This document shows, one piece after another, positions 54,208 to 62,959 of a stretch of DNA of 64,000 nt. Made by a program: the position numbers and the translations under genes. The DNA comes from JAAZIN01 sp964441025 (lineage in GTDB: Bacteria; Bacillota; Dethiobacteria; DTU022): NCBI GenBank assembly GCA_964441025.1, contig CAYTXG010000010.1:1-64000 (forward strand). Direction: 5' to 3'. A model generated the notes under the pieces. It was not told where the DNA came from, ran no database searches, and was given only the letters and a program-made list of their open reading frames with translations. Each line of letters starts with the position of its first letter. The stretch's first letter is position 1.

Positions 54208-54236
54208 TGAGTCAAGGGGACGTTGACTTTGACTCA
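54208..54236. repeat. 29-bp REP-like repeat, copy 12
   Basis: TGAGTCA, core AGGGGACGTTGACTT (one change from GG), TGACTCA. Intergenic between divergent yhaO and the endonuclease gene; no stop codon overlap. Confidence 0.9.
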
Positions 54237-54432
54237 CTCCAGATACGGGGGGAGGGGGGCGGGAGCTCCGGCGATCGCCGCCCCGGCAGCTCCGGAGAGC
54301 CCGAAACATTAAGGGAACCTTTGCCATTCCCCGAAGGGGGGGTAGCAGCAGGAATCAGCCGCCCCAAAAGCCAAATCATAATCCAGCGCTGCTGCGCCCG
54401 CAGCGGCAGATCAAAACCGGAAAGGTGAAACC

Positions 54433-55713
54433 ATGACTGAAATGTTCATCGCTGATTTTCACATTCACTCAAAATACTCCCTGGCTACCAGTAAAGATAC
54501 AACTCCCGAAATACTGGATCTCTGGGCCAGGCGCAAGGGGATTGCTGTCGTCGGCACCGGCGATTTTACCCATCCTGCCTGGCGCCAGGAACTGGCTGAC
54601 AAACTACTTACGGCGGCAGAAGGTCTTTACACCCTGAAAGACAGCTGTCGCATTGAAGACCCCATTGCCGGATCTGCTTTACGGCCCCACTTTATCATTT
54701 CGGGTGAGATCAGCACCATCTACAAAAAGGGCGGCAGGGTGCGGAAGGTGCACCACCTGATTCTGCTGCCCGGCCTGGAGCAGGCCGCCTCCATTGCACG
54801 GCGCCTGGAGCGCATCGGCAACTTGCATTCCAACGGCAGGCCCATCCTGGGCCTGGACAGCCGGGAACTGCTGGCCATAGTCCTCGACCTCTGCCCGGAA
54901 GCTGTCTTGATCCCGGCTCACATCTGGACCCCCTATTTCTCGCTGCACGGCGCCTACTCCGGTTTCGACGACATTGAAGAGTGTTTTGGAGATCTGACGG
55001 GCCATATCCATGCGCTGGAGACAGGGCTTTCCTCGGATCCGCCCATGAACTGGCGGCTCTCCGCCCTGGACCGCTTTACCCTTGTCTCCAATTCCGATGC
55101 TCATTCCCCGGCAAAACTGGGTCGGGAGGCGAACATCTTCAGTACGGAGCTCTCCTACGGGCATATCCGACGCGCCCTGGAAAACAAGGAAAGCGGGGGT
55201 TTCCACGGCACCATCGAGTTCTTCCCCGAGCAGGGCAAATACCATTACGACGGGCACAGAAAGTGCAAGGTGTGCTTCAAGCCCTCAGAGACAATAGAGG
55301 CAGGCTGCATCTGCCCCCTTTGCGGCGGCCGCATTACCACCGGGGTCCTGCACCGCGTGGAGGCGCTGGCCGACCGGGACGAGGGCTTTATCCCCGCTGC
55401 GAAAAAACATTTTGAAAGCCTGGTGCCCCTGATTGATGTGATCAAAGCCTCCACCGGCTTTGGCACCGCCTGCAAGAAGGTCATGGACAGATACCATGAG
55501 CTGCTGCGTGAACTAGGCCCGGAGCTCTTCATCCTGCGACGGGCTCCGCTGAAGGAGATCGAGCGCATCGCCGGCGCACGCACCGCCGTCGGCATCAGCC
55601 GGCTGAGGAGCGGACAGCTGAAGATAGAGCCGGGTTATGACGGGGCCTACGGCAAGATCAATCTTGTGGATAAGGATGAGGGCAAAACCCGCCCGGGCAG
55701 GACGCACCGCTGA
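54433..55713 (+). CDS. Endonuclease Q (PHP-domain DNA repair nuclease)
   Basis: 426 residues, GGAAAGGTG upstream. The PHP domain shows ADFHIHSKYS, VGTGDFTHP, PHFIISGEIS, HHLILLP, PAHIWTPYFSLHG and SNSDAHSPAKLGREA, matching EndoQ. A four-Cys zinc element (CKVC...CPLC) near residue 275-300 and a C-terminal domain complete it. EndoQ nicks DNA 5' of deaminated or abasic bases. It is best known from archaea and some Bacillota. It lies next to YhaN/YhaO, giving a small DNA-repair cluster. Confidence 0.9.
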   Translation: MTEMFIADFHIHSKYSLATSKDTTPEILDLWARRKGIAVVGTGDFTHPAWRQELADKLLTAAEGLYTLKDSCRIEDPIAGSALRPHFIISGEISTIYKKGGRVRKVHHLILLPGLEQAASIARRLERIGNLHSNGRPILGLDSRELLAIVLDLCPEAVLIPAHIWTPYFSLHGAYSGFDDIEECFGDLTGHIHALETGLSSDPPMNWRLSALDRFTLVSNSDAHSPAKLGREANIFSTELSYGHIRRALENKESGGFHGTIEFFPEQGKYHYDGHRKCKVCFKPSETIEAGCICPLCGGRITTGVLHRVEALADRDEGFIPAAKKHFESLVPLIDVIKASTGFGTACKKVMDRYHELLRELGPELFILRRAPLKEIERIAGARTAVGISRLRSGQLKIEPGYDGAYGKINLVDKDEGKTRPGRTHR

Positions 55714-56244
55714 TATTCCAATATCCGGCGAGCAGCAAATTGAAGAAGAGCTCTTCCCGCCTACAGTTTTTCGCAGATGCCGCAGCAGGAAAGCAGTCCG
55801 CCGAAGACTCCCATGACACGGCCGTGTGTCCTGTTAATCCCCGGGTCAAGTCAAATCTCCGGCCATGTCGGCCGCCAGGAATACAGCGGAATGAAAAAGA
55901 CGGCCCTGTCGTATGGGCGGCCCGCTGTTCCCTTTGCCGTCCCCGTTGCTTCACAATTCATAATATTTGTACTATAATTTATAAGCAGAGCACAATTCCC
56001 CAGGTCAATTCTTCCTGCCTTCATATTTAGATCAGGGCAGCCGGATATGCCTGTCGCTGAAAAAATTCTTCCCTACCCCCCAACAGATTCTGCAATTGCA
56101 GGCAGGCGGTAAGGCGGGCAGGATCCTTGTGCAGCGACTGCTGCGCGCCACAAAATATGGGGCAAAGGGGGTGCCCGGCCCGGACAAAAAAATGTAATGT
56201 CGCCTTCCGGTTCATAAAAATAAAAACCGTAAGGAGGAGTCTGT
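55714..56244. other. Intergenic region upstream of aldehyde oxidoreductase
   Basis: About 530 bp without a supported gene. Open frames here lack ribosome sites and family features. An AT-rich patch at 55955-56000 may hold a promoter. No molybdenum/tungsten-cofactor riboswitch could be recognised. Confidence 0.45.
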
Positions 56245-57984
56245 ATGAGCAGGGTGGTAAGAGTGTACATGTCCGAGAAGAAAGTGGTTGTCGGGCCTCT
56301 GCCCGATAAATATGCCGGCAAGGGCGGGCGCTGGTTGACCTCGCTGATGGTCAGCGATGAGGTTCCTGCGGGCTGCCATCCCCTGGGGCCCAACAACAAG
56401 CTCATATTCGCCCCCGGTATCCTCAGCGGCACCAGTGCGCCCAACACCGGACGGATCTCGGTGGGGGGCAAGTCGCCGCTTACCGGGGGAATCAAGGAAT
56501 CCAACGCCGGCACCCCCTTCCCCCAGCAGCTGGCCCGCATGGGCTACGCAGCCCTGGTTGTGGAAGGGACCGCCGGCGACGACGGCCGTTGGCTGCTGAA
56601 GCTGGGCACAGACGGCGGCGAGCTGGTCCCCGCGGATGAGCTGAAATGGAAGGGAACCTACGAAGCAGCAGCCGCCCTAAAGGAAAGTTACGGGGCTAAA
56701 ACCGACTTCATGCTCATCGGCCCCGCCGGCGAGGCGAAGATGGCCATGGCCGGCATCGCCTTCAATGATAAAGAGGGGCGCCCCACCCGTTATGCCGGAC
56801 GCGGCGGGCTGGGTGCGGTTCTGGGCAGCAAGGGGCTGAAAGGCATCGTCCTCGACGGCGCCGGCGCACCCGGGATTAAGCCGGTAGATGAAGGCCTCTT
56901 CAAGGAGGGCCGGGAAAAGCTGGCCGATGCCATTCAGTCCCACGATGTGACCAAAAAGGGCGGCGCCCTGAACAGTTTCGGCACCGCGGTGCTGGTCAAC
57001 ATCCTCAACGAAGCCGGCGGCCTGCCCACCAGGAACTTCAGTTCCGGTGTCTTTGAAGGAGCTCAGGAGATCAGCGGCGAAGCCCTGGCCGAGGCGGCAA
57101 AGGAGCGGGGCGGCGCCGGAATGATGGGGCATACCTGCCATCCCGGCTGCCTCATCGGCTGCTCCAATGTCTACGCCCGGGAAGACGGCAGCGAGCATGT
57201 CTCCTGTATCGAATATGAGTCCAGCTGGGCTCTGGGGGCCAACTGCGGCATAGACAACCTTGACCACGTGGCCGAGCTGGTCCGGATGTGCAATGACTTC
57301 GGCATCGATACCATCGAGGCGGGTGTTACGCTGGGCGTGGCCATGGAGGCAGGGCTGGCGGAGTTCGGCGACGGTCCGGCGGCGATCAAGTTGCTCGGTG
57401 AGATCGGAGCCCGCACCCCCCTGGGCCATGTCCTGGGGCAGGGCGGCCATTTCACCGGAAAAGCCTACGGCGTGGTCCGGATCCCCACCGTTAAAGCCCA
57501 GGGGATGCCCGCTTATGACCCCCGGGCGGTTAAAGGCATCGGGGTAACTTACATGACCACGCCCATGGGGGCGGACCATACCGCCGGCTATACCATCGCC
57601 CCCGAGATTCTGGCGGTGGGCGGGCAGCAGGAGCCCCTTTCTACCAAAGACAAGGTGGCGCTTTCCAGGGCCTTCCAGGAAACCACCGCCTTTATCGATG
57701 CCACCGGCTACTGCCTTTTCATCGCCTTTCCCATTCTCGACATCCCCAGCGGTTTCGAAGGGGTTCTCCAGACCGTAAATGCCATGCTGGGGACCGGCTA
57801 CACCGGGGATGATGTGGGCGCCATCGGCAGGGAGATCCTGCAGATAGAGAAGGATTTCAACACCCGCGCCGGTATTACCGCGGCGGCGGATCGCCCGCCG
57901 GAATTCATGCGCTATGAAAAACTCCCGCCGCATAACCATGTCTTTGATATCACCGATGAGGAGCTGGACAGTTTCTGGAACTGA
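56245..57984 (+). CDS. aor: Aldehyde:ferredoxin oxidoreductase family protein
   Basis: 579 residues, GGAGGAG upstream. The N-terminal domain has PGILSGTSAPNTGRISVGGKSPLTGGI, which contacts the bispyranopterin, and ARMGYAALVVEGTA. The cluster cysteines are in CHPGCLIGC and near CLFIAFP; GIGVTYMTTPMGADHTAGYT is the family pterin-binding segment. AORs carry a tungsten or molybdenum cofactor plus 4Fe-4S and oxidise aldehydes, or reduce acids, with ferredoxin. Slightly shorter than the usual 600 or so residues. A MoaD-like gene follows 5 bp downstream. Confidence 0.93.
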   Translation: MSRVVRVYMSEKKVVVGPLPDKYAGKGGRWLTSLMVSDEVPAGCHPLGPNNKLIFAPGILSGTSAPNTGRISVGGKSPLTGGIKESNAGTPFPQQLARMGYAALVVEGTAGDDGRWLLKLGTDGGELVPADELKWKGTYEAAAALKESYGAKTDFMLIGPAGEAKMAMAGIAFNDKEGRPTRYAGRGGLGAVLGSKGLKGIVLDGAGAPGIKPVDEGLFKEGREKLADAIQSHDVTKKGGALNSFGTAVLVNILNEAGGLPTRNFSSGVFEGAQEISGEALAEAAKERGGAGMMGHTCHPGCLIGCSNVYAREDGSEHVSCIEYESSWALGANCGIDNLDHVAELVRMCNDFGIDTIEAGVTLGVAMEAGLAEFGDGPAAIKLLGEIGARTPLGHVLGQGGHFTGKAYGVVRIPTVKAQGMPAYDPRAVKGIGVTYMTTPMGADHTAGYTIAPEILAVGGQQEPLSTKDKVALSRAFQETTAFIDATGYCLFIAFPILDIPSGFEGVLQTVNAMLGTGYTGDDVGAIGREILQIEKDFNTRAGITAAADRPPEFMRYEKLPPHNHVFDITDEELDSFWN

Positions 57985-57989
57985 TCAAA

Positions 57990-58223
57990 GTGATGGTGGT
58001 CCTCTATGCCAACCTGGGAGAATACCATCCGCAGGGCAAGGGAAGTGAACCCTTTGCCCTTTACCTGCCCGGCGGCTCCACGGTCGACGACCTGCTGGCA
58101 AAGCTGGATCTGGTTCGGGGCGAGGCCAAACTGGTATTTGTGGAACATGCGGCGCGCCGCGGGGATTATATCCTGCAGGACGGCAGCAAGGCGGCAGTCT
58201 TTCCGCCCATCGCCGGTGGATAA
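57990..58223 (+). CDS. MoaD/ThiS family sulfur carrier protein
   Basis: 77 residues, GTG at 57990 or ATG at 57993, right after the oxidoreductase stop. It has the ubiquitin-like fold with VVLYANLGEY, LPGGSTVDDLLAKL and the C-terminal diglycine VFPPIAGG, which is thiocarboxylated to donate sulfur for pterin dithiolene formation. Probably dedicated to the tungsten/molybdenum cofactor of the neighbouring enzyme. Confidence 0.88.
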   Translation: MMVVLYANLGEYHPQGKGSEPFALYLPGGSTVDDLLAKLDLVRGEAKLVFVEHAARRGDYILQDGSKAAVFPPIAGG

Positions 58224-58314
58224 TGGCCGCCTGCGCAGCGCAGTTCATGGTGCGGCTAACTCGGCGGCAGCTTTCTATCTCTTTCCGCATGCGGCAGGGC
58301 GGCCCGGCCAAGGC

Positions 58315-58599
58315 CTACTCCTCTTTTGCAGCATAAAAACCCAGGTTGAAGCGGTGAATGCTGGGAATACCGGGTGGCACAAAAGCCACCCGGTCCCCTT
58401 TTTTCAACGGGGTGGAAAAGGGGCGGATCGAGTGGTTTACAAAGACCGCCTCAACATCTGCAGGAGGGAGCGCAAGTTTGTCGCGCAGCTCCCCGGCGGT
58501 TAAAGGAGTCTCCAGATCACAGGTGCCGGGATTGGGCCAGCCCCTTTCTTTGAACAGCATGGACAACTTCCCGAAGGCCCTGATTTCAATACCCGTCAT
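58315..58599 (-). CDS. MoaD/ThiS-like protein lacking the C-terminal diglycine
   Basis: 94 residues from the ATG at 58599 (AGGAGG 9 nt upstream). Ubiquitin-like features are MTGIEIRAFGKLSMLF, LTAGELRDKLALP, VFVNHSIRP and LKKGDRVAFVPPGIP. It continues past the usual GG end to SIHRFNLGFYAAKEE, so it cannot act as a normal sulfur carrier unless processed. This extended form occurs near aldehyde oxidoreductases in anaerobes, as far as I recall. Convergent with the other MoaD gene. Confidence 0.78.
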   Translation of the reverse strand: MTGIEIRAFGKLSMLFKERGWPNPGTCDLETPLTAGELRDKLALPPADVEAVFVNHSIRPFSTPLKKGDRVAFVPPGIPSIHRFNLGFYAAKEE

Positions 58600-59075
58600 T
58601 ATGCTTAACCTCCTGATCCGGGCTTGCCCTGGACAGGGAGGAGGGACTCCTGCCCCGGCCCAGATATCCTTTCTTAAAAAAACCTCCAGGGAATACATTT
58701 TCTTTTTTCTCATATAGATTCCTTTAAACCGAAGTTCAGGGTGACCCCGATGTCTCTCAGGAGGTTACCTGGTCGGTGAGTGGAGCTTCAAGTGAGGATA
58801 CCCAGGTTGCCGCCAATGGCAATTTCGGTGTGGGGCGATGGCAAGTCTTAACTCGGTTTTTGCCAAAGTAGAGATATAACAACTTCAGGAATCACGTACA
58901 TTTACTGTTTTATGGTTGCCCCCTTTCACTTTTATAGTTAGAATAGGGTCAAAGGGCAGACAAATTCAGGTTATGCCCTAAATAACACTACCAGCCAAAC
59001 GCTGCAGCAATTTCTTCCGTATATACTTCAATTCTGTTTCGATCAACTTGCTAATTCCTGACGGAGGGACGACCA
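58600..59075 (+). other. Intergenic region upstream of the helicase gene
   Basis: About 475 bp with no supported gene. It includes the promoter at 58916-58944. The stretch 58980-59050 is AT-rich. Confidence 0.45.
58916..58944 (+). promoter_or_regulatory. Candidate promoter for the RelE-like/UvrD helicase gene
   Basis: TTGCCC, 17-bp spacer, TAGAAT. It lies about 130 bp before the TTG start at 59076. Confidence 0.45.
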
Positions 59076-61187
59076 TTGTCCGGACTATTACTTTCCGACG
59101 AATTCAAGGCCACCCTCGATGATTGCCCGCAGGAACTGAGAAGCCGGGTCATGGATGCCATCCAGAGGCTGAGAGTGGATCCGGGACACCCCGGGCTCAA
59201 GGCCCACCGCATCAAGAACACCCCGGGCAAGTGGGAATGCTATGTGAACCAGGGCTGGCGGATTATCTATGACCGGGAGGGAGACATGCTACGCCTCTGG
59301 AGACTGGGCGATCACCGCATCATCGACCGGGCCCACCTCAGCGTTTTCTCACCGCAAACCGCTTTCAGCAGGCTGGAAGCGGGGTATACAGACGAAGCAG
59401 AAGCTGAGACCGCTGCCGCCGCAAGCAATAGCGGTGCATTACTTGTTCCACCGGCGCCTGAAGAAGAGGCGGACAACCCCTTTGTTCTCTTTTCCGCCAC
59501 CCACCTGCGCTTCCTGGGGGTACCCACTCACCTGGTAAAAAAGGTACAGCGAACCCGTCGTCTCGAAGATCTGGAGCGGATCGAGGGCCTGCCCCCGCAG
59601 AGCCTTGCCTGGATGCTGGACCTGGCCACCGATTGCGGGATGGAGCACGTTCTCTACAACCCCGACAGCCTTCTCTTTCGCACCACACTGGACCGGCTTC
59701 GGGGCTACTGCCGCGGCAGCCTGAAAAAGCTGATGCTCAACCTCGATCCGGAGCAAGCCCGCTATGTTGAATCCCGCCATGCCGGCGCCATGGTCCTGCG
59801 CGGCTGCGCCGGCTCGGGCAAGACCACCGTGGGCATTTACCGCGCCATCGAGCGGGCCGCCAAAGGCCGCCGGGTTCTTTTACTTACCTTTACCCGGACT
59901 CTGACCAGTGTCAACAAGACCCTCATTGAAGAGCTTATCGGCCCGCTGCCGGACAACCTGCAGGTAGACAGGATTATGAACTGGCTTGTCGAGTACCTGA
60001 AACAAGAACAGGGGTTTCAGGCAGACATAGTGGACGGCGCCCCGCAAAGTGAACTCTTGGAAAACGCGCTCCATCGGGCCAGGGAGATTTCAGGAAAAGA
60101 TTTTCCCGACCTTGTCCTGGATTTTTTAAATACCGAAATCCAGCAAGTGATCAAGGGAAATGGCATCGATACCCTGGAGCAATACCTGCAGGTGCGCCGT
60201 TTCGGGCGTAACACGCCCTTGACGCCGCGATACCGCAGGGCGGTCTGGTCTGTCTACACCTGTTACCAGGAGATGCTCGAAGAGGAGGGTCTCTGCGACT
60301 GGAGCGACATCCCCCTGCTGGGGCTGAAAAAACTCACCGAAACCCCCCTTGACGATCCCTACGATGATGTCATCCTCGACGAAGGCCAGGATCTAAGCCC
60401 CGTCCAGCTGCGCCTGACCAGGGCGCTGATCAAAGGCGCCGATCCCCGCTCCCGCCGCAGCTACATGGTCATGGCCGATGCCTCCCAGACCATCTACAGC
60501 CGCGGCTTCTCCTGGAAAGAGGCGGGCATTGAAGCGGTGGGCCGCACCTCCATATTACGCAAAAACTTTCGCAATACCAGGCAGGTAGCAGCAGCAGCCG
60601 CCCGCCTTCTCGAACATAATACGTTCCTAGAAAAGGAGCGCGAATTTATAGAGCCCATCTGGTCCCACCGCATCGGGGCCCGCCCCCGGGTGGTGACCTG
60701 TGATCTGACGGAGCGAGAGCTGCGCTTTGTCTGCGAAGAGGTGCTGGACCTTGTCGGTGGCGGCCATTTCCGACTCTCCGACTTCGCCGTGCTCTGCCCC
60801 ACCAACAAACTGTGTGAGCAGTACCGGGACGAGTTGAACAGACGTGGCATTCCCTGCGTTTTTCACAAGGACAGGACTTTCAACATCCTGGAGGAGACGG
60901 TCAAGGTAATGACCATCCATTCCTCCAAGGGGATCGAATTTCCCGTGGTCTTCGTGGCCGGTGTGCGCAGCGGACTGCTTCCCCGGCGTATTAACCGTTC
61001 CGGCCTTGACAAAGAAGAGGCACAGCTGGACCGTGAGCGCTTCCGCACCCTGCTCTACGTGGCCATGACCCGCGCCGCGGAGAACCTCTTCCTGATCACT
61101 ACCACCGGTAAAGAGTCGCCTTTCATCAAAGAGATTGCCGGCTTCGTTGACCGCGAAGAGTACTGCGGACCGGAATATACTGGATAA
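59076..61187 (+). CDS. RelE-like domain fused to UvrD/Rep superfamily 1 helicase
   Basis: 703 residues from a TTG with GGAGGG 9 nt upstream. Residues 1 to about 90 resemble a RelE/ParE-type toxin fold (DEFKATLDDCPQELRSRVMDAIQRL...WECYVNQGWRIIYDREGDMLRLWRLGDH). A linker leads to an SF1 helicase: Walker A LRGCAGSGKTTVG, Walker B DDVILDEGQDLSPVQ, motif III-like MVMADASQTIYS, motif IV NFRNTRQ, and VKVMTIHSSKGIEFPVVFVAGV. It probably unwinds DNA or RNA:DNA. The toxin-like domain may target ribosomes or simply bind nucleic acid. No separate antitoxin gene is visible. Confidence 0.85.
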   Translation: MSGLLLSDEFKATLDDCPQELRSRVMDAIQRLRVDPGHPGLKAHRIKNTPGKWECYVNQGWRIIYDREGDMLRLWRLGDHRIIDRAHLSVFSPQTAFSRLEAGYTDEAEAETAAAASNSGALLVPPAPEEEADNPFVLFSATHLRFLGVPTHLVKKVQRTRRLEDLERIEGLPPQSLAWMLDLATDCGMEHVLYNPDSLLFRTTLDRLRGYCRGSLKKLMLNLDPEQARYVESRHAGAMVLRGCAGSGKTTVGIYRAIERAAKGRRVLLLTFTRTLTSVNKTLIEELIGPLPDNLQVDRIMNWLVEYLKQEQGFQADIVDGAPQSELLENALHRAREISGKDFPDLVLDFLNTEIQQVIKGNGIDTLEQYLQVRRFGRNTPLTPRYRRAVWSVYTCYQEMLEEEGLCDWSDIPLLGLKKLTETPLDDPYDDVILDEGQDLSPVQLRLTRALIKGADPRSRRSYMVMADASQTIYSRGFSWKEAGIEAVGRTSILRKNFRNTRQVAAAAARLLEHNTFLEKEREFIEPIWSHRIGARPRVVTCDLTERELRFVCEEVLDLVGGGHFRLSDFAVLCPTNKLCEQYRDELNRRGIPCVFHKDRTFNILEETVKVMTIHSSKGIEFPVVFVAGVRSGLLPRRINRSGLDKEEAQLDRERFRTLLYVAMTRAAENLFLITTTGKESPFIKEIAGFVDREEYCGPEYTG

Positions 61188-61396
61188 CGGAAGGCAGATT
61201 TAACCCTAATTGCTCAGAACTTCTAGGGTATCTGTCCCCGCCAGCCCACTTTCTTCTGATCCCATTTTCACACAGTCAACTTCTAAAGGGTTTTCTTTTG
61301 GCGTCAACGCCATCGAGCAGGACCCTAGGGAATAGTATATAATTGCAGGTTTAAAACACTTACTGATCCTATCTAATCCTAATTCCAGTTGTAGTT

Positions 61397-62959
61397 TTAA
61401 GATCTTGGGAATAAGGGTCTAAATGATTTCATTCTTTTTCCTGTCTTATAAAGGATAGGTAGGGAATTATTAGGACAATTCTCTTCAAAGACAACTAGTG
61501 CTTGTGTATCACCAAACCCTAGGGGTGCACGTGGCTCAAGTCTTTCTCCAAAAGATTGCGCAATTTCTTTTGCTGTATTACGCTCTACTTTAGATGACCA
61601 GATAATTGATGTATCCGAAAATGCTTTATCTGAATCCTTTAATTCATCAGCGCAGACAACGCGAGCGGAAGAAGAAAAACCTTGTTCCATTTCTTTTTCA
61701 ACCTTCATTAAGCCAACTTCCGTTCCGACAACAGCTACATACCACAGTTTTATTCCTTGATCATTAATTGCGCTAGGCAAGTCAGGGTATTTTGTTCTCA
61801 ATTTTCTTAAGAGTCCAGTGGCAGTTTTACCTGTACCAATAAAATCGTCAACAAATACCAGTGCAGCAATTTGTTTATCTTTAATAATGCGCTCGTAAAT
61901 TCCGTCTGGATTAATGCAATTATTGCGATAAATGTTATTTTCTTGTCTGTAAAGACGTGCCATAGTTGGGCCACTACTACCAGGTAGACCTAAATAGCTA
62001 ATTAAAATATCTCGGCGGCTTCTTTGCCCCTCTTCTATTTTGGTTACTATGCTTCTTTTTACTGATCTATGAGCCTGAAGGAACCTCTCTTTTACGATGT
62101 CATGCGAATAAAATTTTAAGTGCTGTAGCAACTTCAGCACTAATCTTTGATCTGTCGGATTTCCAAATTGCTTAATCCAGTCTCGCACTTCAGACTCTGT
62201 TCGCTTGCGAGATTGGTAAGGGCCCCATCTCTCAACCAACTCTCTTATTTCTGTACCTGTTATTGATTTTGATCGTTCATTGTCTAATTTCTCAGCTAAC
62301 TGGAGTTCCGAAGCGACCATGGCAGTTAGGTCCAAGTATCCCCGCTCTTTTAGCCATTCCTGAAATAGCCTGACCCGAAACCAATATTGTTCGTTATTGG
62401 AGATTATAATTCTTCGATCCTGAAAACCTCGCAATTGTCGTTCTGTATCTTGTGTCGTACATCGATAATGTAAAGCTCTTTCGATCAGCTGATCCTTTAT
62501 AATATAGCCCTCATTTAGCCGAAGGATATCAGCTGCAGCAAGAAGAAATCGGACACGCTCCGATCGTTTGGTAATGAATTCACTATCATCTAAATAAATT
62601 AGTCCATCGTCCCAATAATGGGCAAAACTATTCGCTTCAACCTCATTCAACGTACGACGTATACCTTCATGCACTTCCTCCTTTGTAATATGCGCATCAC
62701 GTCGTTCAATCATCAACTGAGCTAGCCGATTTGCAATTTCTTTAAGGAAATAGGGGTTACCAGCTGAATACTCCCATAACAACTCTATTGCCCTATCCGA
62801 AAATTCAAGCGGTGCACCCGGCCGGCGGACTAGTTCCAGAAAGGCATCCCATTCTTTATCCCGATCAAAGTAATCTATCCGTTCCGGGCGGTACATGTTT
62901 AAGCGCATGCCTTGGTCCCTAATTATAACCGGAATGCGTTCACCACCTACGAGTAGCAC
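61397..62959 (-). pseudogene. C-terminal part of a frameshifted NTPase-phosphoribosyltransferase gene
   Basis: 520 codons. It begins with LLVGGERIPVIIRDQG, the sensor strand of the ATPase whose first part is encoded upstream in another frame. A winged-helix region (NNEQYWFRVRLFQEWLKERGYL) typical of STAND-type ATPases follows. The last 170 residues resemble a phosphoribosyltransferase, with the PRPP-loop-like ALVFVDDFIGTGKTATGLL and a late LGFGDTQALVVFEENCPNNSLPILY. It is AT-rich (23 G+C in the 60 bases 62401-62460). It may still be produced if the frameshift is an assembly error. Confidence 0.7.

Noticed and set aside
54207..54428. Open frames starting MSQGD... at 6032, 49310 (minus) and 54207
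   Set aside because: Their starts are the repeat sequence itself read in one frame; no ribosome sites or conserved products follow.
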